From an uncultured Candidatus Thioglobus sp. (GTDB lineage: Bacteria > Pseudomonadota > Gammaproteobacteria > PS1 > Pseudothioglobaceae): DNA of 64,000 nucleotides. Of the stretch, positions 33,368-43,828 are shown in pieces; the first letter of the stretch is position 1, and each line of letters begins with the position of its first letter. Under the pieces are notes generated by a model, which worked only from the letters and a program-made list of their open reading frames with translations, was not told the origin of the DNA and made no database searches. The position numbers and the translations under genes are program-made. The stretch lies in the NCBI GenBank assembly GCA_900180385.1, contig FXLX01000006.1:1-64000 (forward strand). The letters are read 5' to 3'.

Positions 33368-34091
33368 CATCAAGACAATCATTGGAATTGGGCTACTGTA
33401 CGTTTTAATGAATAACGCTTCAGCCATTGTGGTGATGCCAGAGATTACGACTGTAGTACCTGTATCAAGTACGGATATGACACGACTCAAATGTGTACAC
33501 GGCCAAATTAGTGCAGTAGATTATGTTGCAGGTACTGGATTGATTCACACAACACATAAAAATAATAAAAATACAATTATTAACTTCCAGCAATTAGATG
33601 ATGGTGTTGAGCGCAAGATTATTAGTGCTAAAGTAAGTTTCGGCATTATTTGTGCAGACGAATATTATCAGCTGGTATTAGATCCACAGCCAATGGAAAC
33701 TCAGGTTATTCAGTTGCAATTGCCAGAGCTAAAAATTACAGCCAAAAGCAATAAAACAAGCAATGAAAATAAATCCAATGAGCAAGTGTTGCTGGACTTA
33801 ATTAAACAATCACGTGACCAGTCTTTCAATCAAAAGATCGGTTTAGATGAAAAAATCTACTTAGGCGATCTACAGCTTAAGTTGCTCAATGAAACCAATG
33901 TTGCTGGTACGAATTATCAAATTAAACGCTTTGTAATAACTTCAAATAAAGAGGCCAGTCTAAGTGAAAAAGATTTTATTAATACTAAGCTTGGATCTGG
34001 GAATATTAGAGCGATTTCATTAGATGATCAACAGTTGAGTAAGGCTAAAAACTACACGTATTTACATCTTATTTTGGATAGAGGAAATTAG
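33360..34091 (+). CDS. traK: F-type T4SS secretin-like TraK
   Basis: Signal peptide, synteny between traE and traB; ATG 33360 preferred over 33303. Confidence 0.8.
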   Translation: MNNIKTIIGIGLLYVLMNNASAIVVMPEITTVVPVSSTDMTRLKCVHGQISAVDYVAGTGLIHTTHKNNKNTIINFQQLDDGVERKIISAKVSFGIICADEYYQLVLDPQPMETQVIQLQLPELKITAKSNKTSNENKSNEQVLLDLIKQSRDQSFNQKIGLDEKIYLGDLQLKLLNETNVAGTNYQIKRFVITSNKEASLSEKDFINTKLGSGNIRAISLDDQQLSKAKNYTYLHLILDRGN

Positions 34092-34092
34092 C

Positions 34093-35256
34093 ATGCTTGA
34101 GGATATTAAAGCCAATTTTGAAAATTTAGATAAAACCCAGCAATTGCGCGCAAAGCAATTGGGCGTAGGTTTAATCATTATGTTAATTTTCTACATAGCA
34201 TGGGGTTCTCAAAGTGAAGAGATTGTTAAAACAACAATCGAACAGGATAAAAAACAAACATCAAGCGTTCAAATTACAGATGGCGAAATCTTTGAAGATG
34301 ATATGACCGATGAGTTAAATAAATTAAAAGCCGAACTTAAAGAAACTCAAAAAGCCAATCAAGATTTGAAAAAAATGTTTGAGTTTGCAGCCATGTCTAA
34401 CACTAATGATATTGCTGACAATTCAGATATTGAAATGCTTTCAAACTCTGAAAATGCGTCTTTTCCACCACCACCAGCAAGAGGGTCGCCAATACAAAGC
34501 TTTCAAGACTCTGGTGATCAGTCACCTATCAATATGCAGCCACAATGGATAGGTGGTATCGTACATGAGTCTTATGAAAAATTGATAACCAGCAAGGCAA
34601 CGACCGATATTGAAAATCAAAAAAAAAGAGTATTCAAACTTACACCGAGTTTTATGACAGGATTCCTACTTACAGGAATGGACGCAATGACTATTGAAGG
34701 TGCAAATGACACGCCAGAGCCGATGATGATACGTGTACAAGCGCCTGCGGTATTACCTAATGAAGTCAAAGCTAATCTTAAGGGTTGTTTTGTTGTTGCA
34801 GAGGGTTATGGCAATCTTGCGACCCATAGAGTTGATGCCAAACTTGTGAGTTTAAGCTGTATTGATATTGCTGGAAAAAGTGTTATTTTTGAAAAAATTA
34901 AGGGCTACGTTCAAGATGGGGATGGTAAACGCGGTATCAAAGGCCAGCCTATTCATCGAGCAGGGTCATTATTGGCAAGAAGTGTACTAGCTGGTGTGTT
35001 TGAAGGTATTGGTGGCGCACTAACAAATGCTGCACAAACCACAAGCGTGTCTTCATTGGGGCAAGTCAATACCACACCTAGAGATAACTTATCTGATGCT
35101 GCACTAGGTGGTGGCATCTCTTCAGGGGCAAAAGACATACGCTCATTATTTCTACAACTAGCCAAGCAGTCTTCACCTGTTATTGAAGTGGGTGCCGCTA
35201 AACGATTATCAGTTGTTATTACTGAATTGGTTGAACTTAAACTACAGGATCTATAA
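34093..35256 (+). CDS. traB: F-type T4SS protein TraB
   Basis: N-terminal TM, coiled coil, then VirB10-like domain (RAGSLLARSVLAGVFEGIG). Confidence 0.88.
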   Translation: MLEDIKANFENLDKTQQLRAKQLGVGLIIMLIFYIAWGSQSEEIVKTTIEQDKKQTSSVQITDGEIFEDDMTDELNKLKAELKETQKANQDLKKMFEFAAMSNTNDIADNSDIEMLSNSENASFPPPPARGSPIQSFQDSGDQSPINMQPQWIGGIVHESYEKLITSKATTDIENQKKRVFKLTPSFMTGFLLTGMDAMTIEGANDTPEPMMIRVQAPAVLPNEVKANLKGCFVVAEGYGNLATHRVDAKLVSLSCIDIAGKSVIFEKIKGYVQDGDGKRGIKGQPIHRAGSLLARSVLAGVFEGIGGALTNAAQTTSVSSLGQVNTTPRDNLSDAALGGGISSGAKDIRSLFLQLAKQSSPVIEVGAAKRLSVVITELVELKLQDL

Positions 35257-35769
35257 ATGAAACATTTAAATATTGCCATTATGGTATTAACGACACTACT
35301 TGTTCAAAGTTGTTCGGTGATGCCTTACCAGGAAGAATCATCTTGTAAATTTAATAATCTAGGAAAGTGCCTACCTATTGACAAAGCTTACGAAGAAGCA
35401 ATAACTGGTATTGATCAAGGTGGTAAAAAAGTTAATGGAGAAGTTGAAGATGCTACTGATAATTTGTTTTGGAGTGCTAACAACGACAAAATAGCTGATA
35501 TATCAAAACTTAGATCTTCTACAGCTGACAAAGAGTCTTACCAATCTGCCATTTATCAAAAAATGCAAAAACTAGTTGACCAAAAAGAGATGCCAATTTT
35601 AGCGCCAGCAGTAGTGCAAAGAGTGTTGATTCTACCGTACCGATCTAATGATTCAAAAGTTTGGAATGAGGCGCGCCACATTTACTATATTGAAGAGTTG
35701 CCACGCTGGACGCTGGACGGATATGCGCCTAATCAGCAACCATCAAATTCACTTAATTTATTCAAGTAG
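35257..35769 (+). CDS. traV: F-type T4SS lipoprotein TraV
   Basis: Lipobox LVQSC, TraV-like ILPYRSNDSKVWNEARHIYYI. Confidence 0.82.
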   Translation: MKHLNIAIMVLTTLLVQSCSVMPYQEESSCKFNNLGKCLPIDKAYEEAITGIDQGGKKVNGEVEDATDNLFWSANNDKIADISKLRSSTADKESYQSAIYQKMQKLVDQKEMPILAPAVVQRVLILPYRSNDSKVWNEARHIYYIEELPRWTLDGYAPNQQPSNSLNLFK

Positions 35770-35778
35770 GGCTAAAAA

Positions 35779-38253
35779 ATGAAACAATTTAACTCAGACT
35801 TGCAACGTGACAAATTGTCAGACTATCTGCCTTGGCTTGCTTATGACGCTGATAATCAAGTATTTATCAATACAGATGATACTCATGGTTATTTATTTGA
35901 GTGTTCTTCACTGTATTTTTCAGGTGATAAATCTATTAATACACTGACATCAATGATCAAGCAAGATTATGGCAAAGGCGCAGTATTACAGTTTATTTTA
36001 TTTGCTGATACCAATATCACTAATCATTGCGATCAGATTAAAGCAGGTGACATTAGGCAAACACCTTTGACGCAAAAAATGAGCGATTATCACACAAAGT
36101 TTTTACAAAATCCAGATAAGTATCAAGCCAAAACCAAGGGTAATAAATTAAAAAACTTTCGTTTATTTGTTGCGTTAAAGACTCAAAATAGTCTGGATAA
36201 AATGTCTATATCGGCGTTTACAGAAGCTCTGGCGGGCGCAGGATTAAATCCTGGTGTTGCTGATCCTTCGCAATTACTATCACTAGCACGTCAACTTCTC
36301 AATGGCTCAAAAAACAATCAAACCCATTATGATGAGTTGAAGCCAATTGCAAAACAAGCTATTTTTGCTGATACTACCATCGACTTTAGTCATAAAAAGT
36401 TTATCAAAATTAATGATGAATTTATTAATGTTATTACGCCTAAAACTTTTCCTGATCAGATGAATAAAGAAGGACTGACTGGCGAGCAAATCAATCAATT
36501 AACGGGTGAATATAAAGGTGGCATGGGAGACATGAATCAAATATCCTCACGTTTTATTTGGTCATGTAATATTTTATTAGATAAGGTGAGCCGTGAATTG
36601 CAACTTAAATCAGAAATGGCAAGTCTTCAAAGAATGGGCGCTAAACAAAAAAACAATATTGCTGATCGGATTTCTATTTTGGCAAGTGCGGTGAAAGGCA
36701 TTAATAAGGATCATTATTTGAAATTTATACCGTCCATGGTAATTTTTGCTGATTCTGAAAACGAACTAGCAGCCTCTAGTGCTAAAGCGATTCGCTTGTG
36801 GGAGTCTCAAGGCTTTTTAATGCAGCAAGAAAGCACCATTAAACACATTATGTTTTTACAATCTTTGCCATTTGGTCTATATTTGGGTAAGAAAAATAGA
36901 AACACTGGATTTTTGGATCGTCACTTTATCGCTAAAAGTGAGTCTATCGCGGCTCAATTACCAATTCAAGCAGACTACAAAGGTTTTGGCTTACCTATTG
37001 TGCCATTTGTTGGCAGGAAAGGGCAGATTCAAGGCTTGGATCTATATTCAAAAGGTGCTAATAATCATAATTTTTTATGTTGTGCAAATTCAGGATCTGG
37101 CAAGTCGTTTTTAATTATTCATTTGCTTGCGAATTATTTTGCTGCTGGTGCAAAAATTAGAATCAATGATATTGGCGGCAGCTATAAAAAAATAGCCAGT
37201 TTGTTTGATGGTGTTTATATTGATATTGCTGATAACAGCATTAACCTTAATCCGTTTCAAACACCACACAATCTAAATAAGCAATATAAAGAATTAAATG
37301 ACGATGACTATGATGAGGTAGATAAAGAGCATGATCTCGAAACCATTACTATGGTGCTGGGCGAGATGGTGTACTCAAATACTGAAGATGGCAAGCTTAC
37401 AGGTGAGGAAACAGGACTACTGATGCACGCCGTGAAAGAAGCCGTAGCACGCGGCATTGTTAAAAACAGTATTGATTTTATCCAGCATTATTTAAACCAT
37501 TTAAATGAATCTCAAAACAAAGGCTCTTTTCCAGAATCACTCCATGCTCGCGCCAAAGAAATGGCATTCACCTTATGTGAATTTACCTCAAAAGGCGAGT
37601 ACGGCTATTTGTTCAATAGTGAGAGTGAAAACACTTGGCAAGATAACCCGTTTGTTGTGCTTGAGTTAGAATCACTCAGCTCTAAGCCAGCACTGATGAA
37701 AGTTGTCTCATTGCAAATGATTAACATGATGACTCAAGAAATGTACCAAGGCGATCGCAGTGAAAAGAAAATATCAATCTTTGACGAGGTGGCGTTTATG
37801 TTTGGATCCTCACAACGTCTGGCTAAAGTTGTGGAGGATGGCTACAGACGTGCACGTAAATATAACGGCTCATTTGGCACGATATTCCAATCAATTTTAG
37901 ACACGCAATTATTTGGACGTGTGGGAGAGGTAATGAATAACAATGCCGCTTTTAAATTCTATCTTGAAAGTGGTGATTATGAACAAGCTTTGAAAAAAGG
38001 TGTAATCACTTTAGATGATTTTAGTGCCAAATTGCTCAAAGGCATTAAATCTAACCGTCCGCATTATAGCGAGATCTTTATGGACACTCCAGGTGGAGTT
38101 GGTGTATCTAGATTAATGCTTGCAGAGTATGGTTATGCGGTTGCAACTACTGATGCTAATGAAGTTGCAGAGATTGATTCTTATATAGATGAAGGCCTGC
38201 CAATTGACGAGGTTTTAGAAAAATTCGCTTCTAAGAGAGGATTAAATAAATGA
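35779..38253 (+). CDS. traC: T4SS ATPase TraC (VirB4 family)
   Basis: 824 aa; Walker A CANSGSGKSFL, Walker B SIFDEVAFMF. Confidence 0.92.
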   Translation: MKQFNSDLQRDKLSDYLPWLAYDADNQVFINTDDTHGYLFECSSLYFSGDKSINTLTSMIKQDYGKGAVLQFILFADTNITNHCDQIKAGDIRQTPLTQKMSDYHTKFLQNPDKYQAKTKGNKLKNFRLFVALKTQNSLDKMSISAFTEALAGAGLNPGVADPSQLLSLARQLLNGSKNNQTHYDELKPIAKQAIFADTTIDFSHKKFIKINDEFINVITPKTFPDQMNKEGLTGEQINQLTGEYKGGMGDMNQISSRFIWSCNILLDKVSRELQLKSEMASLQRMGAKQKNNIADRISILASAVKGINKDHYLKFIPSMVIFADSENELAASSAKAIRLWESQGFLMQQESTIKHIMFLQSLPFGLYLGKKNRNTGFLDRHFIAKSESIAAQLPIQADYKGFGLPIVPFVGRKGQIQGLDLYSKGANNHNFLCCANSGSGKSFLIIHLLANYFAAGAKIRINDIGGSYKKIASLFDGVYIDIADNSINLNPFQTPHNLNKQYKELNDDDYDEVDKEHDLETITMVLGEMVYSNTEDGKLTGEETGLLMHAVKEAVARGIVKNSIDFIQHYLNHLNESQNKGSFPESLHARAKEMAFTLCEFTSKGEYGYLFNSESENTWQDNPFVVLELESLSSKPALMKVVSLQMINMMTQEMYQGDRSEKKISIFDEVAFMFGSSQRLAKVVEDGYRRARKYNGSFGTIFQSILDTQLFGRVGEVMNNNAAFKFYLESGDYEQALKKGVITLDDFSAKLLKGIKSNRPHYSEIFMDTPGGVGVSRLMLAEYGYAVATTDANEVAEIDSYIDEGLPIDEVLEKFASKRGLNK

Positions 38254-40178
38254 AACTGATAGTCTTGTTTTTACTGAGTTTAAATGCACTTGCTACGTCA
38301 ACAATTAGTGTGCAAGAGTTTACAACGCAGTCAATTCAAGGCATTCCAACTAATGCTAAAGATTTTGCCAGTGGATATATGAATCCAATGCTGGGTAATG
38401 GCCAGCTTTCAACGCCAAACGGCACCACATTTGATGTGAGTTTATCTTGTCCCACGTCTAAATCTTTTTTAAGTGTATTGGCGCAACCATCAGCCACTGG
38501 AGATTTGTCTTATCTGCAATTTAGTCGTGATAAAAATTTAGATGGCAATATCGATAGTGTTAAAACTTTTACTAAGCCCGTAAGTGGTGTGTGTAGCACT
38601 GGGCTTATTAGTTGTACGCCAGGTACTTGGGATGATTGCACGGGTTATAAGTGGAATGGAGATAATGATAATCTAAGTTTAATTGAAACGGGCGTTGGTA
38701 ATCTTGGCGGCTGTTATTGTATTAACAAGTCTTGTGGTGATGCTGGTAGATCACAAAGAATCATTTCATCAATTGTGACTGATCTTGGTGCAGGTGCTGC
38801 CAATGCACTGACTAAATCCAATCCACAATACGCCATTAGTAGTGCCAAAACTACAGGGTCAATGGCTCAATTTTATGGTCAAAAACTCGTTGGCTGCGGT
38901 GAAGGCAACGCAACACAAATGGCAAGCTATTATCAAAATCCACAAAATATAGAAAGCGAATCTAGCAGTTTAGCTAATAATGCAGATGGCGTTTATCAAT
39001 TAATTGCCAATTCACCAGCTGCTAAAAAATCCATCACCACTGCAAAGAGTTGTTCGATTGCACGCCATACTAGTTATAAAAATATCAAACTAGAAGATAT
39101 TATTAGTTACAACGGCGGTACAGGTGGTATTCATAGTTGTGCAGGTGAAGGCTGTTTAGAGTTGGTGCTCGGTAATTCTAGTGAAAGAATTTATGGCTGG
39201 TGTGATATTCACCAAAGAAAAGCAAGCTTTTACGTCAATATGCCTGAGCGCATTAAAAAAGCCACACTTATTAACGCCGTTTTTGACGATTGGGCTAGAA
39301 TTGCTTTAAATGGATCTAAACTCTTTGCTGGTCCTGTGTCTCAAGGTTTGGGAGATTGGGATGGAAAAACCATTGTTCCAGGCAAGAGTTGTGAATATAG
39401 CACTGTTTGGAGACCGAGACCTAATGTAGACTTCACCAGTCTTATTAAGAAAAAAGGTAAGCATGATTTTACCATTGACGTTCAAGTGGCTGACTGGGGT
39501 TTTGCTTATGCCTATGCACAGATACTTGTTGATGAATCTTGCTCACTTGATCAAGAGTGGCTATCAAATTCTTGTGAAACAGTTGAGCAAGATAAAAAAT
39601 GCACTTTAAAAAATGAAACCATTGATGGTGTGCAGACTTATAAAAACTACCATCCAACAGGCAAGACACCTATTGCCACTCAAAGACAAGTTGGTGGCGG
39701 TAGTTGTGATCTAAATCTTAAGCGTAACTGGTGGCGTGTTGATCGTGAATATGAGTGTAAGACGAATATTGATTTAAATTTTGATGAGGCAATAGCGCGC
39801 AATGCTAGTGTTCAAGATTCAGCTACAACTCAGGGTTATAGTGATATTGTTGATGGTGTTACCACCTCAGCTACATTTGACTTGCCCGATATTAAAATCA
39901 GTAGCTGTAGCAATGCTTGTAAAACTAAACGCATCAAGGATAAAGTCAGCGTCTCAGGACAAGGCCCAGTTAGCAGTAAAACAGGACAGGAATGGGAGAC
40001 ACTTTATCGTAAATGCACGGGTGAAAACCAAAACATTTGTCCAAACGAACAAGGCGAACAAGTGATTACCCAGTGTTCATGCCTTAATGAATTTAGCACA
40101 GCCTCAACTATGATGCAATCACTCAGACAAGCCGCACAGGATCTAATCTGTACGACTGGCAGTCCGCAATCGTTTTGA
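38250..40178 (+). CDS. Cys-rich secreted TraN-like conjugation protein
   Basis: Signal peptide, Cys-rich, lies between traC and traN/traW. Confidence 0.6.
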   Translation: MKLIVLFLLSLNALATSTISVQEFTTQSIQGIPTNAKDFASGYMNPMLGNGQLSTPNGTTFDVSLSCPTSKSFLSVLAQPSATGDLSYLQFSRDKNLDGNIDSVKTFTKPVSGVCSTGLISCTPGTWDDCTGYKWNGDNDNLSLIETGVGNLGGCYCINKSCGDAGRSQRIISSIVTDLGAGAANALTKSNPQYAISSAKTTGSMAQFYGQKLVGCGEGNATQMASYYQNPQNIESESSSLANNADGVYQLIANSPAAKKSITTAKSCSIARHTSYKNIKLEDIISYNGGTGGIHSCAGEGCLELVLGNSSERIYGWCDIHQRKASFYVNMPERIKKATLINAVFDDWARIALNGSKLFAGPVSQGLGDWDGKTIVPGKSCEYSTVWRPRPNVDFTSLIKKKGKHDFTIDVQVADWGFAYAYAQILVDESCSLDQEWLSNSCETVEQDKKCTLKNETIDGVQTYKNYHPTGKTPIATQRQVGGGSCDLNLKRNWWRVDREYECKTNIDLNFDEAIARNASVQDSATTQGYSDIVDGVTTSATFDLPDIKISSCSNACKTKRIKDKVSVSGQGPVSSKTGQEWETLYRKCTGENQNICPNEQGEQVITQCSCLNEFSTASTMMQSLRQAAQDLICTTGSPQSF

Positions 40179-40200
40179 ATGGATTTATAGGAAATTAGAC

Positions 40201-40521
40201 ATGAATAAGCCATACTTAATATCAGAGTCATTTGTAAAAATTATATTTGTTTCTACAATTATTCTTATGTTGTTTGTTAATATCTTTGTTTTTTATCTAA
40301 AACAGCAAGGAGATATAACGATGGTAAATCAGGTAATATTACTAGGATCTTTTTTATTCATATATGTAGCATTTTTGGTGATAACTTACGCTTATATGTT
40401 GCGAGATCTAATGAGAGCGATTCATCGATATTTTTTTATTAATTTATTAAAAAAGGTTATTATTCATTCTCAGCCAGAATACAGAGATATTGTAAATTTA
40501 ACAACCATAAAGGAGAAAACC
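40201..40521 (+). CDS. two-TM protein reading in frame into the next lipoprotein ORF
   Basis: ATG 40201 opens a frame with two TM segments resembling the 53551-53985 protein and continues without a stop into 40522. Confidence 0.4.
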
Positions 40522-41127
40522 ATGCAACGAAAAACCAAAACAACACTAAAACTAACAACACTCGTACTAAGCGCTGCACTCATGCAAAGCTGTGGACCGA
40601 TCGATACACTCAATGAAGCCGCAGGCAAGTTTAACCGCAGCGTACTTAAGCCACTTCATGCAAAGTTAGATGACGCTTGTGGCATTCGAGGCATTGTTTG
40701 TTCTGATAAGCGATACAAAGAGCTGGGTTATTTTAATATTCGTGATACTGACTTAGACGCTTATATTTGGCACAAACCTAAATCAGCTGATGAGTTTTTT
40801 GCCATGTGTGAAACTGATAGATATGGCTGTGGTAAACAACATTATGAATTCCATCCAAATTGGGAGTTTCGTGATGGTATTTACTACAGTCTATCTTATG
40901 GCAAAAAACACCTAAAGCAGATGAAGGATTTTGCACGACATGAAGATAGTTACAACGAGGTAATTAAAGTTGGCACTCAAATCTGTAAAGTTAATCAAGG
41001 TCATCAGGATGAAGTTGGCTACACCGAAAGATTTATTGAAGATAGTGGCAAGATCCAAATCCGCCTAAAAAGCAACGGCTTTTTAATCTGGGATGACGCA
41101 ATCAATTGGTACACATGCTCAAAATAA
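40522..41127 (+). CDS. putative lipoprotein
   Basis: AAGGAGAAAACC-ATG; lipobox LSAALMQSCG. Confidence 0.6.
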   Translation: MQRKTKTTLKLTTLVLSAALMQSCGPIDTLNEAAGKFNRSVLKPLHAKLDDACGIRGIVCSDKRYKELGYFNIRDTDLDAYIWHKPKSADEFFAMCETDRYGCGKQHYEFHPNWEFRDGIYYSLSYGKKHLKQMKDFARHEDSYNEVIKVGTQICKVNQGHQDEVGYTERFIEDSGKIQIRLKSNGFLIWDDAINWYTCSK

Positions 41128-41203
41128 GAAACAATCATTCAAACAGGCTACGCAAGACCTAACTTGTATAGCAGATAATTTAAGGCAATTTAACAACAGG
41201 TAA
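41128..41203 (+). pseudogene. fragment duplicating the 3' end of the 38250-40178 gene
   Basis: KQSFKQATQDLTCIADNLRQFNNR* versus MQSLRQAAQDLICTTGSPQSF* at the end of 38250-40178. Confidence 0.5.
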
Positions 41204-41209
41204 AAAACA

Positions 41210-41830
41210 ATGAAAAACAAAATTACAAAAATAACACTATCAGCAATCGCACTAAGTGCACTTCTTTTACAAGGTTGTGCTGGCGAAATTTTGAGGGTAA
41301 CAGGGGAAGATATTGCTAGAACCATTATTAGTGATGTTGGCGCGGATAAAATCAGAACATGGTTTTCAGACGATGATTTTGGTTTGATTGATGACGGCTT
41401 GGTAGGTAAAAAATCTATCTATGTTAGTTTTAATATGGATCATGACAATCAAGGATTGGCCAATATTATGGGCGAGGCAAGATCTAAACAGATATGTGAC
41501 TCTTTTAAAGAAGATACTCAGACTTTAAAGATCCAGTATGACTGCTATGTTGTTGCTAATAAGGATAGCGACAAACAAGGAACAAAGATTAATTACGCAA
41601 ATCCTAAAGCAGATGGCATCTTGTTAAAAGTTGAGCCATATACTAGCGGTGGGTTGGCTAATGAAGGGTTGTTTACAGGCAGTACATACCAAATAACTTA
41701 TACAGACTTATTAACAAATAAAGTTGATGTGTCTACTTCGCCTGAGTTTTTTAAAATAAGCCAAGTTGTTAAATACTCAACTGAATATTTAACACGTTTG
41801 GCACAACAAGCAAATGAGTCGAAACTTTAA
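41210..41830 (+). CDS. putative lipoprotein
   Basis: Lipobox ALLLQGCAG. Confidence 0.65.
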   Translation: MKNKITKITLSAIALSALLLQGCAGEILRVTGEDIARTIISDVGADKIRTWFSDDDFGLIDDGLVGKKSIYVSFNMDHDNQGLANIMGEARSKQICDSFKEDTQTLKIQYDCYVVANKDSDKQGTKINYANPKADGILLKVEPYTSGGLANEGLFTGSTYQITYTDLLTNKVDVSTSPEFFKISQVVKYSTEYLTRLAQQANESKL

Positions 41831-43232
41831 AAAATCTTTATTTTTTATTATTGGAGTTATTTGGTTAATTCCAATGAATACACTCGCTAGTAATTTTGTC
41901 TGTGGACAAGATTTAGATGGCAATGGTGTGCTAGATAGCTCAGGCGAAACTTCAAGTTGCACTCAAATTGGATCGGAGCAGTTTTGTTCGATTGGTGCGA
42001 TAAATTGTAATATCAAATATCAATGTGATATTAATAATGAGAAGTATGAGTCTTATGCTTCATGTTCTTTTGGTTGTGGCGGCTCAACATCGACAGAATT
42101 AAGTCGTCAATGGCAATCCACTTTTGTATATTATCGTCAAGAACATTGGCGTTCTGATCTACGAGATACATGGGAGCTATATATCAATCTTAATAATCTT
42201 CCTTTTGTTCGAGAGTCTGGCAACGGCACCCCACCAAACTTTGTTATTGTTGATGGCACCACCTATGTAAAAAAAGAAATTTGGGAAAGAGTTCGAAGAA
42301 ATCCATATGATATGGATAGATATGGAGTTGAGATGATTAGCAATTCTATTGGAATCTGTACTGAAAATTCTCCAGCATGCCCTATAGCAGGAAACTCTTG
42401 CATCAATAACAACGGCATACAACAATGCTCACCCAATAAGTGTGTTGATCTAGACACAACACCTGCTGAAGAGGTTACTCCGCCGTCAGTAGTAACACTT
42501 GATGATGGCAATCGAACGGCACAAGGCGCTTGTACGGATCAAGCATTAATGTTCAGTGGTCGAAACCTGTCTTGTAAAAAATCAGGACTGACTAAAAACT
42601 GCTGTAAAGATACAGACGTAGTTTTTAATGACTCAATGGGTAGTCTTGCAAGCTCTATTGTGAGAGATCAGGCAATGAAAGCAACACAGCAGATGGTGTT
42701 GGCCGCTTATGCAGAATACTCCTCATTGATAGCCTCTGGTGCTGGTGCAGAATTGGCAGCAACAGGCGCTTCTTGGGCGGCTGAAGGCGCTATTAGTAGT
42801 TTTGGTGTAGATCCTACTACTATCGCTATTTCTATTGCAATAAGTGTTGTGACAGAGTTTGTAGCCTGCGGTCAGCAAGATACTGAAGCTGCCATATTAA
42901 AAGGCTCAGGATATTGCCATTTTGTAGGCACTTATTGCTCAAAAAAATGGCCATCGGTTGGCTGTGTTGTTAAATCCGAATCCCACTGTTGTTTTAATTC
43001 AAAGCTGGGTCGTATTATTCAAGAGCAAGGCAGAGAGCAAATGGGTATGGATTGGGGTAGTGCCGAGTCACCATCTTGTGGTGGCTTTACACCTGATCAG
43101 TTCCAATCATTAGATTTTAGCCGTATCGATATGAGTGAGTACTATGGAGATATTCAAGCTAAAAGCACATCACTCATCCAACAAAACATTACTCAAGGTG
43201 TCGAGGATTATTATAGGCAGATACAGAAATGA
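41814..43232 (+). CDS. traN: mating-pair stabilisation protein TraN
   Basis: YCHFVGTYCSKKWPSVGCVVKSESHCCFNSKLGRIIQEQGREQMGMDWGSAESPSCGGFTPDQFQSLDFSRIDMSE, TraN signature. Confidence 0.92.
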   Translation: MSRNFKKSLFFIIGVIWLIPMNTLASNFVCGQDLDGNGVLDSSGETSSCTQIGSEQFCSIGAINCNIKYQCDINNEKYESYASCSFGCGGSTSTELSRQWQSTFVYYRQEHWRSDLRDTWELYINLNNLPFVRESGNGTPPNFVIVDGTTYVKKEIWERVRRNPYDMDRYGVEMISNSIGICTENSPACPIAGNSCINNNGIQQCSPNKCVDLDTTPAEEVTPPSVVTLDDGNRTAQGACTDQALMFSGRNLSCKKSGLTKNCCKDTDVVFNDSMGSLASSIVRDQAMKATQQMVLAAYAEYSSLIASGAGAELAATGASWAAEGAISSFGVDPTTIAISIAISVVTEFVACGQQDTEAAILKGSGYCHFVGTYCSKKWPSVGCVVKSESHCCFNSKLGRIIQEQGREQMGMDWGSAESPSCGGFTPDQFQSLDFSRIDMSEYYGDIQAKSTSLIQQNITQGVEDYYRQIQK

Positions 43233-43828
43233 GTATGAATAGCAAATACTATAAAAACATAAATATTATTATATTATTGTTTGTATGCACTGCCACACAA
43301 GCAGTTGAGCTTTCTAAAGGACAGACTTTTGATATTGTTGAGCCTAACTTATTAGCTGAAATTAAGCAAAAAGCTAACCAAGTCAATTGGAAAAAACTGC
43401 AAAAAGACATGAAGTTTACTCAAGAGGTTGTGCGTCTGCCAATTGCCAAAGAGGATGGCTCATATTATCACACACCAATTACGCTACTACCGTTTGAGGT
43501 TAAAGATAAAAATGGCAAAATTTTATATCCAAAAGGATTTAAATTTAACCCACTCAAATATACCACCATGCCTAATCAACTCATTGTATTGGGCTCACCT
43601 CGTCATCTGCAAACGGTATCTAGCTCCTCCTCTTTGGTTAGTGCAGATGACACCTTATTAATTGTCAATATGGATGCTAGAGCATTCATCAAGCAAACAG
43701 GAAAGCGTGCTTTTTTATTAACTAAAGATGCCATCAAGAGATTAGGCGTTAAGACAGTGCCTGCAATCATTAGTCAAGAAGGTGATAAGTTTTTAATTCA
43801 AACATTCGCACCAAGGAGTGATTTGTAA
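43229..43828 (+). CDS. traW: F-type T4SS protein TraW
   Basis: Secreted, VVRLPIAKEDG..., synteny before traU. Confidence 0.85.
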   Translation: MSMNSKYYKNINIIILLFVCTATQAVELSKGQTFDIVEPNLLAEIKQKANQVNWKKLQKDMKFTQEVVRLPIAKEDGSYYHTPITLLPFEVKDKNGKILYPKGFKFNPLKYTTMPNQLIVLGSPRHLQTVSSSSSLVSADDTLLIVNMDARAFIKQTGKRAFLLTKDAIKRLGVKTVPAIISQEGDKFLIQTFAPRSDL

